Shown piece after piece: positions 28,020 through 39,843 of a DNA stretch of 64,000 bases. The stretch spans positions 310,001 to 374,000 of the forward strand of contig OY848919.1 in the NCBI GenBank assembly GCA_963693285.1, written 5' to 3'. Origin of the DNA: Xestospongia muta (Eukaryota > Porifera > Demospongiae > Haplosclerida > Petrosiidae). The notes beneath the pieces were generated by a model, which worked only from the letters and a program-made list of their open reading frames with translations, was not told where the DNA came from and made no database searches. Made by a program: the position numbers and the translations under genes. Numbering within the stretch: position 1 is the stretch's first letter; each line of letters begins with the position of its first letter.

Positions 28020-28655
28020 CTTATATTTTCAGACCCAAACTCACTAATTTAGCTTTCTCTTCCCAACCACTATCTTTGCTCTGTTGAGGTGTCTCCTATA
28101 ATTACCACATAATAATTATACTTCATTGACTAATATAACCTCTGTAGCAGATATTGCTTTAGCTTCATCCTGTAATTTCTTCTCTTCACTACGCATACAA
28201 TTTCTTTCAGCAACAAATTCTAATCGCTTGACTTCTCTCTCAAAGAATCACTCCATAATGGACAACTAGAGAGAGAGAGAATAATCTCTAATTTAAACAC
28301 TATATCTCTACCTCATTGCTGGAGGGATGACATAGACTCCATGGCACTTCTAATATATGTAATGTACCACCACTGTCACCCACTGCTAACATTGATTGAC
28401 GACCTCCAACAATTAAGAGCTAACAAATAGATTTAGTACAGCTTACTAGAGAGACACCATGGGATAATAGAAGTGATTGAGAGAGAGGAAATATTTTGAG
28501 AGATCCCAGACGTCAATATTCCCATTTTGTTTGGAGATAAAAAATACCCCTATAATAATGATGCTATAATTACATCAAATGACTCTAATTATAAGGACCT
28601 GGTCGAGTGAGTGACCATGTCCCTCCTGTCAATGTCACAGTAGAGTTTCCAGATT
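28020..28655 (-). pseudogene. fragment of a WDR63/DNAI3-like axonemal dynein intermediate chain
   Basis: On the minus strand four exon-like pieces follow in order with recognisable intron edges: TVTLTGGTWSLTRPG, VFFISKQNGNIDVWDLSK, RQSMLAVGDSGGTLHILEVP with WSLCHPSSNE, then FFEREVKRLEFVAERN and a Glu/Lys-rich helix ending ETPQQSKDSGWEEKAKL. This matches the last WD40 repeats and the tail of WDR63/DNAI3 (compare NIDVWDL and GTLHILEIPW). An in-frame TGA precedes FFERE, no 5' half is present, and the piece ends abruptly next to cystinosin-like sequence. It is a DNA-level (intron-containing) gene fragment. Confidence 0.75.
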
Positions 28656-28714
28656 TGAGAAGTGCATTTTAACCATTTTGTGCTCGTTTATGATAATCTC
28701 GTTATTTGTGTCGG

Positions 28715-29140
28715 TGGGACACAAATTGGAATGGCTAGACTTTCTTTATTTTGTTTCCTATGTCAAACTTGCTGTAACATTGATCAAATATGTACCACAT
28801 GTACATGTAATATTAATAACTAGTAATAAACTGTCATTATTTGTGTAGGTGTACATGAACTTTCAGCGTAAAAGTACTGTTGGACGGAGCATAGGCAATG
28901 TACTATTGGATTTTACTGGTGGAACATTGAGTATCTTACAAATGTTTCTTATCTCTTATAACTATGGTAACTATTTGTCTATATTATTGGTCTATCTATC
29001 CATTAATATCTTCTGTATATCTATCCTCATCCTTTTATTCATCCATTCAGATGACTGGAAGTCTATTTTTGGAGATCCTACTAAATTTGGTCTAGGTGCC
29101 TTTTCCATATGTTTTGATTTTCTTTTTCTACAATACACCA
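28715..29140 (+). pseudogene. fragment of a cystinosin-like lysosomal cystine transporter gene
   Basis: Three exon-like pieces with GT-AG introns: [40 protein letters not shown] with [17 protein letters not shown], and [20 protein letters not shown]. The second PQ-loop repeat of cystinosin ([32 protein letters not shown]) is unmistakable. The N-terminal half and the last membrane segment are missing; homology stops at CTACAA, exactly where the right arm of the 104-bp inverted repeat begins. Confidence 0.85.
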
Positions 29141-29231
29141 AGCCTCATCTCGTTTAAAGGGAGACTACCAGCCGTATCCTAGTCCGCCTTTCGGATACTC
29201 CGAAGAGTATGCTGGTAACCATCTCAGAGGT
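29128..29231 (-). repeat. 104-bp inverted repeat, right arm
   Basis: Perfect reverse complement of 27506-27609, placed at the break in the cystinosin-like fragment. The GC content contrasts with the flanking AT-rich DNA. Confidence 0.95.
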
Positions 29232-30060
29232 AAAAGACACGACATACTTCTACTGCCTCAAATATTTTTTTTATTCCTGTTCTGCTTTTTGTTGATGGAG
29301 TTTTATGATGTTTTTGAGTTGAGAACAATTATTTAGTTTGTAGTTATTGTAGAAGAAGTAGTAGTTATTGTAGTTTCAGTTAATTTGTGAACACTGGTGT
29401 CAATTATGATTAAATTAATATATCAAAAGTACTAATATTGACTATAAATATATCTCTTTGATCTGACAAAGAATATAGTAAGAAACTCATGGACATCTTT
29501 TGATTACCTGGAGACCAGTGTGGAATGAATTCTATAAAATAAGTAATTTACTTCATATTAGTTTTGTCCATTACTGTTCAGTTGATTGTAGATCTCTGTT
29601 GGTTGTATCACCTTGGTACACTCATGTATGCAGAGATTGTGCAATCTTTTTATCTAGCATAATCTAGCTAAGAGTACATTTATATCATTATAATATTGAT
29701 AATAATAATTCTTACTGTATTCTTTATGTTTATTTATATATTCTTGTAGTAAAGGAATATGAAGGATTGTCTGAAGAGTTACATTTGCAAGTGTTTCCTA
29801 GATTTGTTAATCCTGAGGGAAGACTTGACCCATCACAGCTCTCAGTAATCCTGAGTACAGTATAATTTCTATTATGTTTATACTTTATATTATTCATTAA
29901 ATTGTCATATAATAATTAATTGAAGATCACGCCCATTGTGAAGATTAAGTGCTTGTTCCTCCTGCGTCTATTTTGCTTAGCCACTCCCTCGAAGCCTGGA
30001 TTCAAACCACACCTCCTAGGGGGAGGGACTGTTACATAACTCGACAGCAACGTACTGCTC
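29232..30060. other. spacer with an orphan exon-like frame, promoter of SLC36 copy D
   Basis: At about 29750-29864 (+) an acceptor-like TTGTAG opens a 38-codon frame (KEYEGLSEELHLQVFPRF, then VNPEGRLDPSQLSVIL) ending in TAA. It reads like a genuine exon but I do not recognise it. The last 130 bases resemble the promoter of copy C (GCTTAGCCACTCCCTCGAAG). Confidence 0.35.
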
Positions 30061-31884
30061 ATGGCTCAAGACAAAGTTGAAACACAACCTCTGTTGGTTG
30101 ATCTTACAGGACTTGAGCCAGGAGAATTTTCTATCAATGCAGATAATGAGTAATGTTATTTAATATAATAGTAAATTATCACAACTATGTTAATAATGAC
30201 CATTGTTGTATATTATATGTGTCTTTACAATAATAATGTTGTAATAATCTGCTATTATAATTTAGGACATTTGACGGCTCAACCTCCACAACCAGTAGTG
30301 CTACAGTGAGGAGAGTGGCTGCAGCTACTGAGCTCAATAGAACATTAATGTTTGGTGAGAGTCATCGTCCTGATGATCTTGACGATGACTGGTGTTATGT
30401 CTCAGAAAAAAATGCTGAAAAGAGAGTTGTACACGCCACAACGTTAGTAGTAATACATCGAATTACTAATGTTTACTAACTAGATATAAGTTTATTATAT
30501 TTTGATTTTCCCAGTACTCTTATCAGTAATTCTCAGTGGTTAAGCTAACATTATTCTAGTCAGATTTACCATTGCAGCCTGTTGTGTTTGTAATATATTA
30601 TCAATAACATAGAATTCATTACACAATGAAGTAGCGGTCACTGTTTAATACATGTAGTATAAAAAAACAGTAATCATAGAACTGTGTTTAAAGGTATTGA
30701 TGTAGACATATTACTGACTAGAGGTTGTGGTTCCTCTAGAATACTGGCTTGAATAAGACAGCTGGAGTCCATAATGAAATCTTTCAGTTACACTTAGTGC
30801 TATCAAACCACGTACAATAAAACAATATAAAACAATTCCAATTGTTTCTACATAATGTTTCCAGTAATTATATTGATAGAATAGACTCATTCCTATATTA
30901 CTCATTATAGACTCATTCCTATTACTCATTATAGACTCATTCCTATTACTCATTATAGACTCATTCCTATTACTCATTATAGACTCATTCCTATATTACT
31001 CATTATAGACTCATTCCTATTACTCATTATAGACTCATTCCTATTACTCATTATAGACTCATTCCTATTACTCATTATAGACTCATTCCTATTACTCATT
31101 ATAGACTCATTCCTATTACTCATTATAGACTCATTCCTATATTACTCACATCCATTTGACTGTGATATTCATCCATTTCTTTTTATCTATCTAGTGACAT
31201 TGACACATTTATCCATTTATTGAAGGGTAACATAGGGACTGGTCTTTTGGCATTGCCTATGGCAACCCAAGATGCTGGATATATAGTAAGAGATCGTAAA
31301 CATTATTTATTACATGACCTCTCTCTCTTTATAGCTTGGTTTTATTGGTATACTTGTCATTGGATTAATAGCTACACATTGTATGATATTATTAGTTGAA
31401 AGTGCTAATGCTTTGTGTGAATGGTAAGTGATCGTTACATGGAAGAATAGTTGCACAGATGAATATAGAGAAATATATAGATGAAGAAATAATTATTATA
31501 TAAATTAAATGAATGTTATATTATAGGAATGAGATACAAGCTCTTGATTATTCAGAGACAATGTTATTTGCTATGAAAGAAAGTGGAGCTCATAAAGTAG
31601 TTGCTAAAATATCAAAGTAAGTTATTATATTGCTATATATAATGTTTGTGATTTACTCTTTCTCTCTCTCTCTCTCTCTTTTTCTTTCTCAGGTTTGTCG
31701 TTAATATTTTTCTGATAATTACACAATTTGGGTTTTGTTCAGTATATTTTGTATTTATAGGAGAAACTCTTCATCAAGTGAGTTAATAATTATCAGTTTA
31801 CATTGTATGTGTAATAATTGTTGTCAGTTTCCAACTATGTCAACTTGTCAGTTAATATTGTAATACCATACAGTAATAGAGTTA

Positions 31885-31926
<42 letters not shown>

Positions 31927-33165
31927 AGTTTATGGAGGAAGCATTCTGTATTTCTTTGAAGAAGGAAGTCTGGATTGCTGTTATGATTCTACCACTTATT
32001 GTATTCAATTGGATTAGGAACTTAGACAATTTAGCTTCATTGTCCATGCTAGCTAATGTCTGTATTCTCTTTGGACTAGTGGTGATATTTGTAGATGTTA
32101 TATATCTTTATGTAATTGATGGAGATAAGGAAGCTGCTATTAAGAAAAGTGATCATGATGTCAAGCCATTTGGTAGTGCATTACCACTAGCACTGTTCTT
32201 TGGTAATGTAGTTTATGCCTATGAAGGAATTGGAGTGGTAATAGATATATTGTAATTGTTTTATTATTGATTATATCTATATAGGTCCTTCCTCTTGAGA
32301 ACAAAATGAAGACACCACATCATGCTAAATATGTCATTTATGTTGCTATGATCACTATAACTATTTTATATGCTTGTTTTGGTCTATTGGGGTATCTCAC
32401 TTATGGAAGTAATGTACATGCTAATGTTGTACTGAACTTGTGTGCATTTAATGCTGGTAGTTCCTTGTAAGTTATTGTAGTTATTAACTAGTTAGTAACT
32501 GATTTATTTCTCTAGTGTTTTCTTATTGACCAAGCTGTTGTTTGCTTACTCTGTATTTTCGTCATATTTGTTACAATTTTATGTACCAATGGATTTCCTG
32601 GAACCTCCATTTTACAAGTTTATAAAACTGGACTACTTCACATACAGATATCCTAAATATCATAATGTGATCAAGACAGTGATTCAACTTGTATTTCGTA
32701 CAGGACTTGTATTAGTCACTGGTAAATAAACGTATAAAAGTGTCTATTCAACATGTATAATGTAAATATATCATATTATATTATATCATATTATAGAGTA
32801 AATATATTATTAATAAAGTTTTTTTTCTCATGATAGCTTCATTAGCTCTCAGTATTCCAGACCTTGATGATCTTATTACATTAGTTGGTGCATTAGCCAG
32901 CAGTGCTCTAGCACTAGTATTTCCTCCACTTATACATATACTGACATTTAGGAAACAACAAAATAAAAAATGTCTGGGTTACTTACCAAAACCATTCTGG
33001 ATTATCAAAGATATTGCTATAATTTCTCTTGGAGTGACTGGATTTCTCTTTGGTACATTTGCCTCATTTCACAGTATAATAAATTACTTTAAACATCATC
33101 CCAATGACATAATATGTACTGATCCTGAGTTTCAGACATCATGTCATTTAATTCCACATTCTTAG
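30061..33165 (+). CDS. SLC36-type proton/amino-acid transporter, copy D
   Basis: Intact from MAQDKVETQPLLVDLTG to TDPEFQTSCHLIPHS and TAG 33163-33165. It has an extra N-terminal exon pair (30061-30149 and about 30267-30441) encoding a Ser/Thr-rich insert (STSTTSSATVRRVAAATE) before the acidic HRPDDLDDDW block shared with copy C, giving the longest cytosolic N-terminus of the four. TM1 is HLLKGNIGTGLLALP. The remaining exons are almost identical to those of A-C. The second intron contains the expanded 24-bp minisatellite (30885-31150). Function is as for copy A; a difference in N-terminal regulation is an inference. Confidence 0.9.
30888..31145. repeat. 24-bp minisatellite, about 11 copies
   Basis: Unit ATAGACTCATTCCTATTACTCATT with one-base length variants, in an intron of copy D. 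The matching intron of copy C (about 24318-24345) has the unit once, so the array arose after the C/D duplication. Confidence 0.9.
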
Positions 33166-33323
33166 AAGACTAACTTTACTCTTTGCTACTATTGAATTAT
33201 TTGTTTATAAGTTTTCAGTTGATTTTGTATAACAAGTTTTTTTTTGTAATGAATAATTTTCTTGTGTGATAATTCAATGATATAATACTACAATATTATA
33301 TTGTCCACTTATAACCACCAAGA

Positions 33324-36300
33324 TCAGTCTGAGACCGAAGAAGTATCAGTCTGAGGATGAGTATCCTCAATATCAGACTGTTGATCACCACCTGTCTGTT
33401 GAGGATCAGTATCAGTCTGAGACTGCCAAGGATAAGTACTGGTTTGAGACTGCTGAGGATCAGTACCAGTCTGAAATAGCTGTTCAGTATTAGTCTGAGA
33501 TTGTTGAATACTAGATATTATATCAGTACTATTCTGATAGTATGTATCACTGATCCAAAAACAGTGTTCAGAAGATGCCAGATGACTGCAAAAAGAACTA
33601 GTATTTTATTATTTATTAATACAATACTGACCACTTGTTGTCATGGAAACGAATTATTAACTTTGTCCCTTGAACACCAATTATTTGTCCAGGATGACAC
33701 ACCCCCTTTGAGTGACCTAAATAATAAAACAATGACACTTTCTTTACTAGTATCTATGTTACCTGACTCTGCTAATGCAATGACATAATCACCAATATAG
33801 AGTGGTCGTCGCCGAGTCAATTCACCAAACATGTGAGTAATATCCTGTAATTAAATGATTTAATTAATAGTAACTGTATATTACTAACTTGAAGTTGAGT
33901 TGAATTATCAGACCAACGAATGAGATATTGTTGTGACGACTTCAATTGTTTGATAACAACTCCTAAAATATTGTAAATATAATTGGAAACATTTTAAATT
34001 GATTGTTTCATTGTGTTATACATAGTACATGTACTGTACTCATGTACAGACGTAAAAGCAATAATAATATTATGCTGACCAGGATGAAACAATCCAGTCT
34101 CCTCTCTTTGTGCAATGACTGCTTTACCAACCCAACCTTGTTCATGAGACAAAATAAACTGAACAATTTCTTGATATTTATCTTCATTGGTAGAGTAAAT
34201 CTCATGACGTGGAAGAACACCCTATAATTAGTGTATAATAAGATAATAAATAATATACTGTGTCTATTATACCTGAACTTTGTCATATAATTCTATCATC
34301 ATGTTTAATCCATCTGCTAATATCCCAGTCACATGACCTAATATATATACCAGTACATCAATTAATATACAATGTCTTGTCAGTTACCTGGTGCATAGCT
34401 GTGTGGATATGAAGGATGTAATGAAATGACCGGATCACCGATCTGTTAAGAATTGTCTACAACATAATAAGTGGTGGGTGGAGCTTACCTTAATGATAAC
34501 GGAGGCATCGTCTTGATCTGTAATGATGTCATCACGAGGACATACTTCGCAGTCACCATTAGCATCTTGTAGAGTCCAGTGTGTATCATCATGTTTGTTA
34601 ATAACAATACCTGTTTTAAAAACCTGTTTTAAAAACCAGTTTGTCCGACTATATCATTTTTTTTATTCATCCATTCATTTGTCCATCCATCATTCATCCA
34701 TCCATTCATCCATACCTCGATAATACCATCCATCATCCATCCAGCGAGATAAGACTTGTTCTCCGGGCACTGGCTCTGGAGGGCCAGAAATGTGGGTGGA
34801 GTCTAGCATTCCAATTGTGAGATCTTGAGACATACAACTATTGGAATCATGATGACTGTCTTCTTCCTCTGAAAGGTGAGGAGTGTTCTCCTCTAATAGT
34901 ACTTCAGTTTCATCTTCATTATTCTTATTTCTCTTATGTAATTTCTCTTGTCTCTCTTTCTCCTCCAATTCAAACTCCTCCCATTCTGTTACCGTGGCAA
35001 CATCTCTTTTTACTGGGTCTGTTATCGTTCCTTTACTTTCTTTTATAGGGTCAGTGTTAATTCCTGTATCACATAATAAAATAGGGGAGGTCCCTCGGTC
35101 TAGCATAACTGGTCCGTGGTAGACTGGATTAATAGGAGGGTCTGTTGGACCTGGAGAAAGTAGGTGTGGCTTCGATACATCTGGAGAATAGACATGAGGT
35201 TCAGCATAATCTATTGTTGTGGTAGATGGAATAAAAATAGGTTGTAAGTGTGGTGATTGAGGGGTTGTTTCTCTTTGTAGACGTGGGGATATAGGGGTTG
35301 TTCCTCTGTTAGGTGTTGAAGATAGTTGAGGTGATTGTATAGGTACATCAAATATTTCATTATTGTGTTGTTGTAACCAGTTAGTCAATTGTTCACATGA
35401 CATATGATATTGGTCACGCCCAATTTTGATGATAGCACGTCGGGAACATGTCACTACTCGTCCTCCAAATATAGATACAGAAAATCTAGCATTACCGATA
35501 CGAGAGTTCTCAGGGAGGGCTCTGACCACACACGGAAGATAAAGATCTCCTTTAATTAATTTAATTCTTGTCCGAACAAGAGCATAATCACCAGGACGAA
35601 GAGATGGACAGGGAGCAGAACCTCCAATTGGTAGGAGGAGCTTTGTTGCTATGGTAACACTATCACCAGTGCTAAGTAACACTTCACATGCATCACGATG
35701 AGGTAGATCGCTAACAACACCTGTAAACATGTAGATATACACTTATATATGTAATGGTATCATACCTGGATACAGTAGGCCATCTTTAGGATTAGGACCT
35801 ATAACTTGTTGTCCACGTCTTATAAATTGCCCACTCTTTTTAATTGACTTGGGCTATGTAAACACATCAATATATTGTGTGGGCGTTTTATAAGATGACT
35901 CACTTTTTCTTTGATAGTTGGTTTATCTAAATCACTTAAATTTATACCGCTACCCTCGGAAATAGATGAGTTATGAGATGGGGTACTTACTTTGGAGTGA
36001 GACTCGTGCAAAGATGCTTTTTGTTGACGTTTAGATGACTCCTCTCTTAAAGCAACTGCTTGTTTTTTGAATGCTTGAGCTTTTCGTATTTCAACTTCTA
36101 CTGCATCAACATCCTTCAATATATTATCACATTCAATCTTCTTTAAGTGTTGCCGTAAGACATCTCTGTTCTCATGATATGTCAGGATATCTTCTTCTCC
36201 GAGACCCAGTTCTTCTCGGACTGTCCCTATCTTTGCATAAACCATTACCTCTCGTTCCAATCTTTGTTCACACTCTGTAATATATTGATCGAGTTTCTCT

Positions 36301-39300
36301 TCATAGGACAGTAAGTCTATTCCCAATGGATTAATTAATGTGACACGCCCCTTTCCAGAAATATGTGCTGTTGTTAACGTATTGTCAAATACTTTTCCAC
36401 ATACATGTTTCGCTAAAATGGGTACATGTACAGGATCGTGTGGGACAGACGTGGGTCCCAAAGCATCCATTAAAGTTAGATGACGCTTAGAGAGTTTGTT
36501 CTTTTTGAACCATTTTGAAAGTGATAGCTTGTCATGTGATCTGACGTAAACATTCAATTAATTGTGTGGGTTAAAAGTATTTTACTTACTGCTTATGAGA
36601 TTGTTTCTTTCTTTGTGGTGTAGTGGAAGAAGATGAGGTCCCTATAAAATTAAGTAATAATGAAGATCTCAATAGACACTACACAAGTTATCAAACATTA
36701 ATGATTGCTATTAAAACAGTTGATTTTGTATTGTTCTTTAATGTACTAATCTCTATCTTTCTCTTGTAATAATAAAGACTTTTAACAATAATAACCATTA
36801 ATAGTCATTGTATCTTAGCAGTATATCTACTGATACTAAAACTATTAATTATATAATAACTAGAAATGACACATTGTCTATCTACCTTTTCCTTTTTGCT
36901 GTAATTTTGCACATTCTTCTCGTAATTGTTCTGCTCTAATCAATTGGTCATTAGCTAATGTCACTTCATCAGTCAATAATTGGAGGTCATCACTTTGATG
37001 GGAGACAGGACCGCCAGGATTAGATATGTCTTCAGAGTAATAGTGGTATCTAGAGAGGAGGAATTAATGGGTGTGGTCAAACACTGTTGTGTTTACCGTC
37101 CATCAGTGACAGCTGCTAGTCTGGCTAGAAATGTGTTAGCTTTTGTATCGGCACAATTGAATGAGATTGTATGGACAGGTATTTGCCGCCATTGTTGCAA
37201 ATGAGCTAATATATCACCAGGTGATTGGTCAGGTCTAAGATGAAAGACGTGAGTCAATAACGAGTGTTTAATAATACTAAATTGACCTGCCATCTGTAAG
37301 AAGATACAGAGCTTCAGCTCCTGAGATCCCTAATCCCTGTCGTAATACACCTAATGTGTCTGTGCTGCCTGATGCTTCCAGTCCCTCTATCCATTCCTGT
37401 GCAGCTGCAATATTTTGAGGAGTAACGGGGACTAGATGTTCCCGCCAAGCAGTGACATCACTGCTAAAGCCAAGTAAAGTAAAACTGGTTTTATGAACCA
37501 GTTGCTCATGAAGTAGTTGACGCAGTTTCTTTTTTACTAAAGTTAGTCGGCTCTTCAATGAACTTGATTTATCAATACAGATAACAATCTGCGAAATATA
37601 TAAATGAAGGGGTGTGGTCAAAATAGCTTACATTTTGTTCTAAGACTGTTCCAAAAAGTTCTCGACTTCCTTTTTCAAGCCATTCAGATCTATCCAATAA
37701 TGAAGACCACACCCACAAAACTGTTGTAACTGACCTTTTTTCGTATTTGCTTATCATTTGTAATATTTTACTGCGATAGCTCTGGAATGTTCTCTCATCC
37801 AAATGAGTATGAATAATCTTATCACCTCCCCATCTACGACAACATTACTATGAAGTCAAATAACAGATGCTACATACCTTAAATGGACAAACCCACGACA
37901 ATATTGAGCCCCTACTAATTTATCATAATTAACCTATAATGATATCACATGACCAGTTAGTTAGTAAATGAATACACTTACCACTTGTATGTCCTCATTA
38001 TTGTGGGTGTGGTTTGGACTAGCTGATAGGCGGAGCAAACCTTCACAATGTTGAAAAGCTAGTTTACTAACTAAATCAGAGAACATCAGATCATTGCTCT
38101 TCAAACCATGAATCTAATTATAGAAGAAAGCGTAATATTAAACATTGTGTGATTTATTGTCTTTTTACCTCCAACCATTGAACAGAAGACATGTATTCTT
38201 CTTTGGAAGGATTCGAGGGAAGATACGACACCTTATCTCGTCCAGTACCTCGTACTGATTGTCTCTCTAGTTTTATAGCTTGTATCTCTGCTAATGTATC
38301 TCGTCCTCTCTCTAACTCTTCCCATATTAAGAGAACGTCCTCTCTAGGTAGTGAGAATGGCCTGGAAAGAAATAAGTAATTGATACATGCATACTCGCAT
38401 TTACTAACCTTGTTTTACTGGTATTACTGGTTGAACTGGTACTACTTTGAGCTGAAGATGGACGCGATGAGTGATTGGATTCAGCCACAGGATAAAGTGG
38501 TGCTTTAGGATTATAGAGATGGAACCTACATAATAAACACAATCATGTGGGTGTCATGTGATTGTCACATGATGTTAGTTACCTTCCATGTGAAGACTGA
38601 CAGAGCTCTTTATATTCTTCAACAGCACTATTATCATTACATATATATACGCTAATATTAACAGGTACTTGAGAGGTCTCTAAGAGATCTTGGAGCTGAG
38701 GTAATGATCGTAAAGCACTGTTGCCCTGTGTCATCAAATAGACTCCATCAGTCTGTGAAATAGCAGAAGTATCACAAAATGTATTAAATATCTAACACAT
38801 ACTCCTTCACTAGTAATAGATCGAGTCATTGCTTCTACTAAGTTATTGGTGAGGGGGATATCAGATGTGGGTTGTCCCTCTTCAAGCCATTGTATAGCTG
38901 CTTCAATAGTTTTGGTAGTGACATCGACAAGCCCACCTTCATTATAGAAGCTTAATCCACCAGTACACCTATATCACATGACATATCACATGATAGTCAC
39001 ACGACAGGGGGTGGTTACCTGATGATATTAAATTTGTCTATTTGCGATATTTGCTCCTTTATGAGAAATTTAATGGCATTTATATAAGAGACCAGTTGAG
39101 ATGGATCAGAAATTGTTGAATCAGCAATAATCATAGCTCGTGAATGGACTAATGCCCCCAACATGAGTCGACTTGTGATAATAAGATATGTCATGAGGGT
39201 GTGGTTAATGGGTGTGGTTTACCTGTTGGTGTTCAGCCATTGTAGTCGAGCTTTTAAAAGTGTGATAAAATTGGTCAATTGGTTTTCAACAAGTTGCATT

Positions 39301-39738
39301 TGAGCCTCATTAGCGCATATCTATTTAAGTGTAGTTATACGTAAATATTAGAATGGGTGTGGTCTTACATTGTAGACATTTCCTTTAGAATCAGGATGCT
39401 GAGTAAAGAGCCCATCAGAGTACGTTGATGTTATATTAATACCACTACTTTGGACAGTACCTAGAAAGACATAGTGGAGTATTGGAGTATGAGAATTGCA
39501 CTTTCTGTTAATAATTTAACCTTGACTTTGTTTAAATCCTAATGTTGGCAGTAGTTGATCCAGATTGAGTCCTTTGGATTCCAAGCTATTGGTCTGTCAT
39601 TACAGGAAAATAACAATATCATATTTAAAATTATTTATATATTTTAATGTAATATTTACGTACTTGTAACCAAGTCTTTGAGGTCTCCTGTACTGTAGCT
39701 GTTGGAGGCCAGTTTTGTTCGACTTCTTTTGCAGCCAT
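33324..39738 (-). CDS. VWA3A/B-like protein with von Willebrand A and DUF4537 domains
   Basis: More than 20 short exons in the same frame order. From the N-terminus: WLQTNSLESKGL and YSDGLF leader, a first VWA-like region (LMLGALVHSRAMIIADST, TDGVYLMTQGN), a WLEIHGLKSNDL repeat, a second VWA domain (IVICIDKSSSLKSRL with a DxSxS metal-site motif, TSFTLLGFSSD, ALYLLTDGRS, VHTISFNC), a coiled coil with YHYYSED, then repeated Tudor-like DUF4537 modules (DGLLYPGVV, RPGDYALVRTRI, GVVIKQLKSSQQY, CHPGQIIGVQGTKLIIRFHD). The C-terminal exon is a QSQTxTxPQ low-complexity tail ending SSVSD. This is the VWA3A/VWA3B plan, conserved in ciliated animals but of poorly known function. The start at 39738 (MAAKEVEQNW) is a choice; the frame stays open to 39951 but overlaps USP exons. 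Confidence 0.8.
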
Positions 39739-39843
39739 TTCATACAGTGTTTCTTCAAGGTGCAAGTTTTGAATTTGGGCGGGGCTCAATATTACGCCCA
39801 CGTTATTAATTAACGTTATGGGCGTGTCATTCCAGTACAAAAC

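Noticed and set aside
33641..34286. Plus- and minus-strand frames around 33.5-34.3 kb as separate genes
   Set aside because: They are shadows of or intronic read-through from short VWA3-like exons, which read consistently in the correct frames.
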